Shown here: positions 9,101-14,174 of the stretch, piece after piece | How positions within the stretch are numbered: position 1 is the first letter of the stretch | Layout: each line of letters starts with the position of its first letter | NCBI GenBank assembly: GCA_003456455.1 | Contig: DMRV01000440.1 | Location: 1 to 20,719, forward strand | Source: Flavobacteriales bacterium | Lineage (GTDB): Bacteria > Bacteroidota > Bacteroidia > UBA10329 | Length of the DNA: 20,719 bases | Direction: 5' to 3' | Notes under the pieces: generated by a model | Told to the model about the DNA's origin: nothing | Seen by the model: only the letters and a program-made list of their open reading frames with translations | The model's database searches: none | Program-made: the position numbers and the translations under genes

Positions 9101-12099
9101 AGCAAGAACCCAACCTGAGAGGTGTAGTTCAGAAGTTCGTATTGACAACTACCATCAAAAGTCACAGTTTGATTAGCAGGACAGGTTAATTGTGGCACTT
9201 CTTCATCATTAACAGTAACCACAAACGAACATGTACTTACGCTGCCCGCCCCATCAGTGGCAGCATAAGTAACGGTAGTTGGCCCAAGTGGGAAAACATC
9301 TCCAGAAGCCGTTCCGGAAGTTGTCATAACTGGAGTTACGCTACCATCACAATTGTCATCTGCTAAAACCGTTGAATACGTAACCACAGCATCACAGACG
9401 CCATTGTCTGCATCAACAGCAAAATCAGTAGGACAGACAAGGTAATTCGGAGCCTCGTTATCAGTAACTGTTACCGTAAATGAACAGGAGTTGGTATTTG
9501 AAGCTGCATCAGTAGCTACAAACGTTATTGTCTCCGTTCCTACACTAAACGAAGAGCCACTTGTAGCTCCAGCAGTTTGTAGAAGCGTAACTCCAGGACA
9601 ATTATCACTAAAGCTCGCATTCGAAAAAGTGACTACACCAGAAGCCGTTCCGCACAAGCCAACACTATTTGGAACTGTAATATTTACAGGACAGCTAATA
9701 CTAGGGTCTTCTTCGTCTTCAACCCTTACGTCAAAAGAACAAGTTGCCGTATTACTAGAAGCGTCTGTAGCTGTATAGGTAATTGTTACCGTAGTTTCCG
9801 CAGAAAATACGGTATTAGGAGCTTGGCCAGCCGTTCTTGTTATTGTGGCTCCAGGGCAGTTATCACCCACCGTTGGTTCTAACCAGCTAACAACCCCGCT
9901 ACAAAGGCCAGCGTCATTTGGTTGTGATATGTTCGATGGGCAACCTGAAATTACGGGGTCTTCTTCATCCGTTACTGTAACATTGAAAGAACAAGTAGCA
10001 GCATTGCTAGAAGCGTCTGTAGCTGTATAGGTAACTGTGTTAATTCCAACCCCAAAAGAGCTTCCACTTATTTGACCTGAGGTAAGAGCCGATGTGACAC
10101 CTGGACAATTATCTAAAGCGACAGGGCTAGAGTAAGTAACAGAAGCTGCACAAGCGCCCGCAGGTGCTACAGTAGAAATATCCGAAGGACATGAAATGCT
10201 AGGATTCTGACCATCTGTTACGGTAACTGTAAAGCTACAAACGTCTGTTCTACCAGCTGCATCCGTTGCAGTCCATGTTACTGTAGAAGCGCCAACATTA
10301 AAGCTAGAACCACTAGCAGGACCAGAAGTAAGAGACACACTTGAAACACTACAATTATCCGTAGCAGTAGGAGTAGAATAGCTAACATTAGCTGCACATG
10401 AACCACTTGCCGCCTGCAAACTAACATTAGCAGGACAAGTTATTTCCGGATCCTCCGAATCAGTTACGGTTACGGTAAACTGACAGGTGCCGGTGTTTGA
10501 ATTATTATCACTTACCGAATAAATAACGGTTGAAGTGCCAACTGGGAAGTTAGGTCCCGGGTTTGGCCCAGAAGTTTGGCTTGGTGTTCCGGCAGTACAG
10601 TTATCAGTGGCAGTTACTGTTGGCCATGTAACAGTAGCAAAACACTCTCCTGCATCGTTAGCCTGCGTAATGTTCGAAGGACAGGACAATACTGGGTTTT
10701 CATTATCAGTAACAGTAACTGTAAACGAACATTGAGCTGTATTGCTACTAGCATCTGTTGCCCGCAGAACGACAGTACTCGTACCAATTGGAAAGGTGGA
10801 ACCACTTGCTCCACCCGAAAACGTTGACACTGTTTGACCCGGGCAATTATCTGACGATGTAACGGCAGCATAGCTCACCGCGGCACCGCATACACCAACG
10901 GTATTGTTAACGGAAATATTTGCAGGACAAATAATAGATGGGTTTTGATTGTCGGCAATTGTAACGGTAAATGAGCAGCTTGCTGTATTGCCAGCAGCAT
11001 CAGTAGCCGTCCAAGACTCCGTTGTAGTACCAACTGGAAAAACACCGTTAGAACCAAGTCCTGAAGCAAGGCTTGTTGTTGCTCCGCACGCATCCGAAGC
11101 GGTTACAGAATATGCAACGGTTTTATTACACTGGTTGGCACTAGCTATTTGTGTGATATTGCTAGGACAAGAAATGCTTGGGTCAACGTTGTCCTTTGTA
11201 ATAGTAACATCTTCCGAAGAAGTTCCGCAAGCACCGTTGGTTATCGTCCAGCGCAACGTGACAGAATTTGAAGTCAATGTGAACGCGTCAGTTGGATTTG
11301 AAGTATTTAGACCGGTATATGTACCACTAACGGTAGACCATGAACCAGTTCCAAACGAAGGAGTATTAGCGGCAAGTGTAGCGGTATTCCCACAAATACT
11401 CTGATCCGGACCAGCATTTGCCGTTGTTGGATTTCGGTAAACCCTTATATTTTGAGTTGTAGTGCAATAGCCAAAGGTGTATGTTATGCTATAAACCTGA
11501 GAAGCTCCCGAGGGTGTTGGAGCTGTAAAGGTTGTACCAGAAACACCAGTCCCTGAAAAAGTTCCGGCATTACCGCTACCAGTCAGACCGCCAGTAGCTC
11601 GGGCAGGGGTTGCAGTCAGGCTCCTAGTTTGACCTTGGCACATGTCTGCAGAAGAAGACGTAATGCTAAGGTTGTTGTTTTGGCGAACAGAAACTGTGAT
11701 TGAAGCTGTACCTCCTGGCCGACAGTCATACTGGCTTACTTGAACCCTCGTATAATCTGTAAAAGTGGGCGTAATGGTAGCAGATGCTTGCAAAGCACCA
11801 CAAATAGGGCCGTTATCATCATTATAAGCAAAAGTGGTGGAATAATCGGTTCCTCGGTAAAAACTCAATTGCGTATCAATGGTTGCGCCACAGGTACTTA
11901 CCGAGTAGCTTCCGCCTCGCAAAACCGGCATTCTGAAATACTCTCCTGGCCCATATGAAGAATAATTTTGAAAAACACCACAGCCAGCATTTGGAAGCAT
12001 CTCGCCATAATAAGCGCCACTCCAAGCACATTGAGCTAAAACAGTTTGAGAAAAGGCGAGAGAAAAAACAATGGTAAGTGCGGTAAAAATTCTTTTCAT
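1..12099 (-). CDS. Giant secreted HYR-repeat / SprB-like adhesin (partial, 3' end beyond left edge)
   Basis: A single frame opens at ATG 12099 and is still open at base 1: 4,033 codons, roughly 400 kDa, with no stop seen. I checked the phase at about a dozen conserved Cys codons spread over the whole length, and all fall in the same frame. Order of parts: signal peptide (1-22); a PPC-like beta domain (about 23-140, with a DTQLSFY stretch and a NDDNG motif); an Ig-like segment (about 140-305) containing AGPDQSICGN, a motif common in Bacteroidota surface proteins; about 45 HYR-type repeats of 80-83 residues (about 305-3965); then the start of a SprB-type repeat (about 3969-4033). Each HYR unit has about four Cys (CP, C-x-F, DNC, C-x-F) and acidic turn motifs such as DNxxP and DxxGN. 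Family knowledge suggests T9SS export and surface adhesion or gliding. The C-terminal sorting domain should lie left of the window. The gene is co-directional with the glycan operon upstream of it, 97 bp away. Confidence 0.93.
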   Translation of the reverse strand, partial: MKRIFTALTIVFSLAFSQTVLAQCAWSGAYYGEMLPNAGCGVFQNYSSYGPGEYFRMPVLRGGSYSVSTCGATIDTQLSFYRGTDYSTTFAYNDDNGPICGALQASATITPTFTDYTRVQVSQYDCRPGGTASITVSVRQNNNLSITSSSADMCQGQTRSLTATPARATGGLTGSGNAGTFSGTGVSGTTFTAPTPSGASQVYSITYTFGYCTTTQNIRVYRNPTTANAGPDQSICGNTATLAANTPSFGTGSWSTVSGTYTGLNTSNPTDAFTLTSNSVTLRWTITNGACGTSSEDVTITKDNVDPSISCPSNITQIASANQCNKTVAYSVTASDACGATTSLASGLGSNGVFPVGTTTESWTATDAAGNTASCSFTVTIADNQNPSIICPANISVNNTVGVCGAAVSYAAVTSSDNCPGQTVSTFSGGASGSTFPIGTSTVVLRATDASSNTAQCSFTVTVTDNENPVLSCPSNITQANDAGECFATVTWPTVTATDNCTAGTPSQTSGPNPGPNFPVGTSTVIYSVSDNNSNTGTCQFTVTVTDSEDPEITCPANVSLQAASGSCAANVSYSTPTATDNCSVSSVSLTSGPASGSSFNVGASTVTWTATDAAGRTDVCSFTVTVTDGQNPSISCPSDISTVAPAGACAASVTYSSPVALDNCPGVTSALTSGQISGSSFGVGINTVTYTATDASSNAATCSFNVTVTDEEDPVISGCPSNISQPNDAGLCSGVVSWLEPTVGDNCPGATITRTAGQAPNTVFSAETTVTITYTATDASSNTATCSFDVRVEDEEDPSISCPVNITVPNSVGLCGTASGVVTFSNASFSDNCPGVTLLQTAGATSGSSFSVGTETITFVATDAASNTNSCSFTVTVTDNEAPNYLVCPTDFAVDADNGVCDAVVTYSTVLADDNCDGSVTPVMTTSGTASGDVFPLGPTTVTYAATDGAGSVSTCSFVVTVNDEEVPQLTCPANQTVTFDGSCQYELLNYTSQVGFLLDNCDTPILVQSPVAATTITGSTEITITATDLSGNASSCSFFVNPNDIVDPVITCPSDQQVAVNSICQFTLPNYVNAVVSDDCDPNPGVVQSPISGAILTSSTPVTLTVTDASGNSSSCTFNAEPFDATNPTISCPSNQLEVFNAGCEFDITDYTGLASTTDNCVAPVTVTQSPILGTTITGNTSVTLTATDGNNNTSVCTFTVIPQDDVDPTISCPADLNVSYNSNCQFTVGNYISGATPLDNCDSNPSVAQSPVAGTSIASTTNIVLTVTDASGNTATCNFDVIPSDGTAPNVTCPSDQLVNLNVSCESTLLSYTSSATVSDNCDGAPSVTQSPASGTTITANTTVTISVEDADNNTNSCDFEVIVQDIIAPTITCAADINVNFNSSCEFVVGNYLATPVSLGDNCAGTPTVTQSPATGATISGQSAITLTATDASGNTSACSFNIIPVDGQNPSVTCPNDINVDFDASCAYALADYTGQASATDNCDQSVTVTQSPGFGTVISGSTTVTITGTDDAGNTGNCSFAVIPSDNTVPTITCPSNQSEVFSASCNFVLPDYTSLATAADNCDNNVLVTQSPGATATITGSQVITLTAVDNDNNSTTCVFSVLPVDNTAPVITCPADEIVSFNSQCQFVIVNYTGSASAVDNCGGVAVITQSPASGSSIGTTSAVTLTATDADGNASSCSFDVIPSDNTIPTVSCPGDQTVNFNAGCSYTLLSYVGQVNTDDNCDASPTLSQSPASGTSISATTVITITSTDVALNANTCTFSVIPFDNTNPTIVCPVDEDVSFDAGCQFTLTDYASGATAADNCDASPSVAQSPNTGSVITGLTEITLTVTDASGNLATCTFDVIPDDDVDPTITCPGPQTVSSNASCQFVVLDYTGNGTTDDNCDASVSVTQSPAFGTIISIPTTVTLTAEDDNVNTANCTFLVTPADNDNPNITCPGDQTVAVDAACGFDVIDYTGLPTATDNCSGTPTVTQDVNVGTTITGTTTITLTATDDDTNTASCTFDLIPEDSTDPIVTCPGAQTPTLGAQCELVIPDYTGLGSVADNCDSGLSISQSPVAGSIIGGATTVTLASIDGAGNIGTCVFLVTPSDNTAPFISCPADIVESFDAGCEFDLLSYVSLATVSDNCTPPPYTVTQSPIAGTTVSGNTTIVLSVMDGSSNVNTCSFDILPDDDVDPTIVCPADQTVSFNGVCQYLLPDYTGLATVDDNCDANPVVTQTASAGTTLSGNAVVTIEVEDASGNTTSCSFNVVAEDDTNPSVVCPVNQTINATADCGFTVADVTGLATISDNCDNTLFITQSPSVGSIVSGTTTITVTAVDDAGNTASCNFDIAPVDITVPTITCPNDLLVDLSATCDFTLTDYTSLAVATDNCDNSLTLVQSPNSGVNIGSSTSTVTITAIDDAGNSSVCTFDVIPEDNTAPSITCPQDAVVQVNPNCQYVLPDYTGSIAPIDNCDPSAVVTQSPISGTSIGSATTVTLSATDASGNVGTCTVLITPEDNQVPVFANCPADIQVDNDVDACEAVVNYATLSVSDNCDGVLIPQLTAGGASGTPFIVGTTLVTYTATDADNNVATCSFNVTVVDVEDPVILCPTNITTTVTPLSCGADVIYNLPTATDNCSTGIVPSLEAGFASGATFPLGATVVTYEAEDAAGNTESCSFTVTVTDNEEPVITCPADVVSNVGINSCQAFVNYSSPTVTDNCATGLTPVLTSGLSSGSSFSLGTTTIVYQANDGNGNVSTCSFTVTVNDNILPIMFGCPIDITVNVEPGTCGQEVNYANPVATDNCIGAITPTLENGLASGSTFPLGTTTVLYEAEDAATNVATCSFLVTVIDNEDPVITCPADISVFAILGTCEANVTYTLPTVTDNCITFTGPTLTGGLASGASFPEGPTTVSYNVVDGSGNMDDCSFVVTVEDNERPTLTCPADFAVSNDLGTCDAVVTYNLPTVDDNCSTGLVPYIIIGQVSGSTFGFGDNTISYEAVDGSGNTNSCTFTLTVEDNELPVLTCPNDTIISCDAVVAYDNPIASDNCNPSPVPVQVVPASGFTFPLGPTTVTFDAEDGNGNTGTCSFTVTVSDTTAPVIACPLDQYESFDAACQLVLPDYTALGTDSDNCDASPIVSQTPAASVTVTGTTTVTLVSTDVSGNQGTCTFSVIDNTPPVVSCPSNQVVGADINCQFTLLDYTTLVTTTDNCGTSGLAQSPSAGTLVSSNTTVEITATDDFGNTSTCQFDVELIDNIQPSITCIGNQVGLFDANCEYQLPDYTGQAFADDNCDAVPVITQFPAAGQLVQGDTIITLTATDADGNAITCSFGLSPDDNVSPVITCPGRQQELFDATCSFLMDDYTASGTVSDNCSSVSTVTQSPVVGSTHAANTIVTLTAMDEAGNSSSCVFVVVPADEIAPTVTCPANQNVAVNNNCEFILSDYTTSATTADNCSNSIVVTQSPSVGSSLSSSVLVTLTANDGNGNSSTCDFTLTPDDQTPPVVVCNADVEVDFDANCGFEIADYIGFITATDNCAGAITYAQSPVAGTVITGPSSVELTATDANGNSASCSFGVLPTDVTPPVVICPADQNVNLDATCGFEIPDYVALATITDNCQLTSVTQSLTAGTVITFQTAIVLTATDNAGNTESCTFDVIPSDVTDPIISCPPDIEVSVTNTCEVFISDYRGLVQIFDNCSNTFIDQSPDEGTAITQETEIIFTVTDDGGNAVNCSFMVTPVDNTLPTIVCPQSITAFFDNNCQFEIPDYRTEVIAEDNCLSTGLALGQFPPLGTVIVANSVVTITAEDANGNEADCSFALEVFDTIAPIISVCPPDITIPASSNCETIVPDFASQFTATDNCDGIIAISQIPAAGTSFIGAASDLIIMVATDDTGNQTVCEFILTVTDVIDPTVTCPADQTVELGATCQFVLPDYTLMASGSDACGAVTLTQSPLAGAPITVQLNTTIIAEDESGNTATCTFFVTPQPMEVVVQGTDATCNAGDNGSAIVTVTGGTPPYAEDWGGFNPTALAAGNYAVIVTDVNGCPAT
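205..2829 (-). repeat. HYR repeat block A2 (11 copies, subtype A)
   Basis: Eleven units of about 243 bp (80.9 aa) start at Cys codons near 2829, 2588, 2352, 2103, 1861, 1623, 1375, 1136, 895, 637 and 402. The TQSP and GTxITG-type strands mark them as subtype A. Two units have a changed signature, CN near 1623 and CI near 2352, in place of CP. The last unit ends near 205 in a C-x-F-xVTPQP segment that leads directly into the SprB-type repeat. Confidence 0.82.
2830..4557 (-). repeat. HYR repeat block B2 (7 copies, subtype B)
   Basis: Seven units average 247 bp (82.3 aa) and again carry the classical HYR signature with an ASGxxFPxG strand. They start at CP motifs near 4557, 4303, 4053, 3802, 3554, 3304 and 3060. 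The block is flanked on both sides by subtype A units, so subtype B occurs in two separated blocks. This suggests block duplication or transposition within the gene. Confidence 0.82.
4558..9183 (-). repeat. HYR repeat block A1 (19 copies, subtype A, about 81 aa)
   Basis: Nineteen tandem units average 243.5 bp (81.2 aa). Subtype A differs from subtype B in having a C-x-F-x-xPDYT strand after CPxxQ, a TQSPxxGTxITGTTxVTLTA-type central strand in place of ASGSxFPxGTTTV, and a C-x-F-xVxPVDNTAP end. It is the longest block and the core of the protein. One unit, near 7971, has CA where most have CP. Confidence 0.85.
9184..11169 (-). repeat. HYR repeat block B1 (8 copies, subtype B, about 83 aa)
   Basis: There are eight tandem units measured from Cys to Cys, averaging 248 bp (82.8 aa). 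Subtype B units follow the classical HYR pattern: CPxxI near the start, GxC about 10 residues later, TDNC in the middle, then an ASGSxFPxGTTTV-like strand and CSFxVTVxDNExP at the end. Units start at the CP motifs near 11169, 10923, 10683, 10433, 10187, 9936, 9693 and 9430. This is the N-terminal block of the array. Confidence 0.85.
12034..12099 (-). other. Signal peptide of the giant adhesin
   Basis: The first 22 residues have a basic start (MKRIF), a hydrophobic core (TALTIVFSLAF) and a polar end with a TVLA-QC cleavage site. This is a typical Sec signal peptide, and a Gln at mature position 1 is common in Bacteroidota secreted proteins. It supports ATG 12099 as the true start. The Cys follows one residue after the predicted cut and there is no clean lipobox, so a lipoprotein is less likely. 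Confidence 0.85.
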
Positions 12100-12196
12100 A
12101 ATAAGCTGGTTGGATTTCAGCCTATAAAGAAGAAGATTTTTTTTGTGAATTCGAATGTTATCGGATTGTTATACTATGATAATCGACCAAATACGG
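12100..12196. other. 97-bp gap between TMTC-like gene and giant adhesin gene
   Basis: This is the widest gap between genes in the window, and the only one large enough for a separate promoter of the giant gene. On the minus strand a TTTGG lies just after the upstream stop codon and an A-rich run lies about 40 bp before the ATG. I could not fit the Bacteroidota promoter pattern (TTTG, about 19 bp, TAnnTTTG) convincingly. No Shine-Dalgarno sequence is seen before ATG 12099, which is normal for this phylum. Confidence 0.4.
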
Positions 12197-12206
12197 TTAT
12201 TTGTCG
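12184..12206 (-). terminator. Imperfect hairpin over the stop codon of the second TMTC-like gene
   Basis: The arms are cgac-aaat and attt-gtcg, around a six-base loop at 12193-12198, with one bulged base at 12188. The hairpin overlaps the stop codon at 12197-12199. In the direction of transcription it is not followed by a T-run (ATTATC follows), so it is a poor intrinsic terminator. It might only attenuate transcription into the giant gene or stabilise an mRNA end. Confidence 0.2.
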
Positions 12207-14143
12207 AAATTCACGCCTAGCTGCATACCTTTTTGGTAAAGCTGGCCAGCCTCAAAATCATAGCCAGCCAATTGCCTAATGCCGATGGCTTTTTTCCAAT
12301 ATGTAGCATCCGCACCTACCAACATAAGCAACGTATCTGCATGTGCAAATGCCGTTTCGTATTCTTCTCTCGCCATATAAACATCGCAAACAGCATCTCG
12401 AACGCGTATGTCAGTAGAGAACTTTTGGGTGGCTACTTTTCCAAGAGACACCGCACTATCTAGCAAGGCTGCCTGCTCAAAGCTTAGTATTAACAAGTAA
12501 TATGAATCTGAGACTTTTGGAGAATATTCTATCCCTTTTTTCAAATACGGAATGGCCTCTTTATATCTACCCTCTTGAAACAAGACATTTCCAAGATAAA
12601 AATTAGGGTCAGATTTATTAGGAAACAACTCTACAGCCTTTCGTAAAACCTGAATGCCCATTTCAGGATTCCCGAAGGATGCGTAATTAGAGCCTAGTTT
12701 TAAGAAGGAATAATAGCTCTTATCACTAATCTCAATACTCGCCTGATAATGGTAAGTTATGTCTTGAATCAGTGAAGCATCACCCGTCTTGAGATACTTT
12801 TCATGAAGTACATCAGCATAATGCTCATGCGCTTTAGCACAGTTATCCAACTTCCCAATATCGGTACTGAAAAGCGTGTAATTGTTCTTCCAAGCCTTAT
12901 TACGTTCAAATGTTTGAAAAGAATAAAATATCAGCAATGGAACTATAGCTAAAGCAATAGCTGCTTTCTGGTGCTTTGATTTACTAATCTTTCTATGAGA
13001 AACCCACGAAACCCCAGCAACAAAAGCAATTGACAAACCCAACGAGGGGCCAAAAGCAAACCTGTCAGCCATCGTATCGGGCATGTAATTCACAAATTGA
13101 AGAAACGGGAAAATACCTACGAAAAAGAACATCGCTCCAAAAGCAAATATTCGTCTCAGCTTTATAGCAACAACCGTAAGAAAAGTCAAAAAAGTAGTTG
13201 CTATAGCACCAGCAATCGGAACCAAATCGGTGGTGTTATAAACTTTTAAGTGATTGTACCCATAGTAATAGACTAAATCTACTGGCCAAAAGAAGTTCTT
13301 AAGATACCTAAGCATTACAAGGTTAAAATTGAGCATCCGCTTTATTCCTGTAAGCCCGTGATAGAAAAGGCCATTAGCTAAGTCTGGATGTTCATAAACG
13401 ATTCCCATTCCAACCGTTTCTGTTTTAACCACATTACTTCCTAGACTTAGGTAGATTATTAAGAAACCTACCGCTGCCAAACCAACAATAGGAAGCAATC
13501 GTTTTATTCCATTTTTGAATGGGTCATTTCCAAAAAACAGAACTGTTAACGGAATGAGACCAACGGTAACAATGGCATTTTCTCTAGAAAGGATGGCAAT
13601 AATAAAGGAAAGGATAGCACCAACTAAAAACCACCATTTTCTAGCTTCAAACCATTTCCAATAAAAGAGGATACTTAGCAAACTGAAGGTCAACTGAAAA
13701 ATCTCATCACGGCTTTTGATATTAGCCACAACCTCCACATGAATTGGATGAACCAAAAACAAGAGCGTAACCAACAATGCTTCAAACCTCCATTTGTATG
13801 GAATCACTTTGGTTAGAAAAAGTAAAATGACTAGACAAAGTATTGAGAAATAGGTCACATTCATAAAATGACCAACCTTCGGGTTCAGTGGAAAAAACTC
13901 CTGTTCTATGGCAAAAGATGTAAGAACTACAGGTCTGTAGCCAATTTGATCATGCAGAAAATCTGAATGTTGCTTGTGCCAAATTTCTTTAAGACCAGAA
14001 AAACCAGCTTTTACATCTGGATTGTCGAGAATCACAATCTTATCATCCCAAGCATAATCATGATTCAGAGTATTTGCAAACTGCAGAAAACTACATATTG
14101 CAACCACCAAGAACATGACATATTTCTTATTCAACCAACTCAT
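12197..14143 (-). CDS. TMTC-like GT-C glycosyltransferase with C-terminal TPRs (second copy)
   Basis: The protein has 648 residues. Its predicted role is transfer of a lipid-linked sugar to protein at the outer face of the inner membrane. The N-terminal half is polytopic: a first helix at about 8-23, an extracytoplasmic loop with an acidic WDD motif at 32-34 and GYRP at 68-71, then about ten further hydrophobic segments up to about 412. HPIHVEVVANIKSRDE (132-147) and ADRFAFGPSLG (359-369) match conserved blocks of the eukaryotic TMTC family, which resemble HPxHtEaV and ERxxYxPSxG. The acidic pair in the first loop is the usual GT-C catalytic site. After NKAWKNN (415-421) come TPR units, clearest at about 478-570, likely in the periplasm. 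It starts at ATG 14143, 31 bp after the stop of its paralogue. The donor sugar and acceptor cannot be read from the sequence. It could instead serve lipid or glycan transfer. Confidence 0.8.
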   Translation of the reverse strand: MSWLNKKYVMFLVVAICSFLQFANTLNHDYAWDDKIVILDNPDVKAGFSGLKEIWHKQHSDFLHDQIGYRPVVLTSFAIEQEFFPLNPKVGHFMNVTYFSILCLVILLFLTKVIPYKWRFEALLVTLLFLVHPIHVEVVANIKSRDEIFQLTFSLLSILFYWKWFEARKWWFLVGAILSFIIAILSRENAIVTVGLIPLTVLFFGNDPFKNGIKRLLPIVGLAAVGFLIIYLSLGSNVVKTETVGMGIVYEHPDLANGLFYHGLTGIKRMLNFNLVMLRYLKNFFWPVDLVYYYGYNHLKVYNTTDLVPIAGAIATTFLTFLTVVAIKLRRIFAFGAMFFFVGIFPFLQFVNYMPDTMADRFAFGPSLGLSIAFVAGVSWVSHRKISKSKHQKAAIALAIVPLLIFYSFQTFERNKAWKNNYTLFSTDIGKLDNCAKAHEHYADVLHEKYLKTGDASLIQDITYHYQASIEISDKSYYSFLKLGSNYASFGNPEMGIQVLRKAVELFPNKSDPNFYLGNVLFQEGRYKEAIPYLKKGIEYSPKVSDSYYLLILSFEQAALLDSAVSLGKVATQKFSTDIRVRDAVCDVYMAREEYETAFAHADTLLMLVGADATYWKKAIGIRQLAGYDFEAGQLYQKGMQLGVNFDK

Positions 14144-14174
14144 TCATTACCAAATATGGACTTTATGTTATTTG

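Noticed and set aside
3509..9778. Series of plus-strand frames of 60-95 codons with recurring peptide motifs, which looked like a repeated small-gene family
   Set aside because: Their spacing follows the roughly 243-249 bp period of the minus-strand repeats, so they are mirror images of the coding repeat.
205..11169. CRISPR array or other non-coding tandem repeat
   Set aside because: The repeat is conserved at protein level in one continuous reading frame with synonymous divergence. There are no short identical direct repeats with unique spacers.
10949..11404. Long plus-strand open frame of 151 codons opposite the giant gene
   Set aside because: It lies wholly antisense to the HYR array. 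Similar antisense frames recur along the array with related peptide strings, because the repeats impose the same base pattern on the other strand. No independent start context or known domain is seen.
12184..12206. Strong intrinsic terminator separating the operon from the giant gene
   Set aside because: The hairpin is imperfect, overlaps the stop codon and lacks a following T-run. It is kept only as a low-confidence structure.
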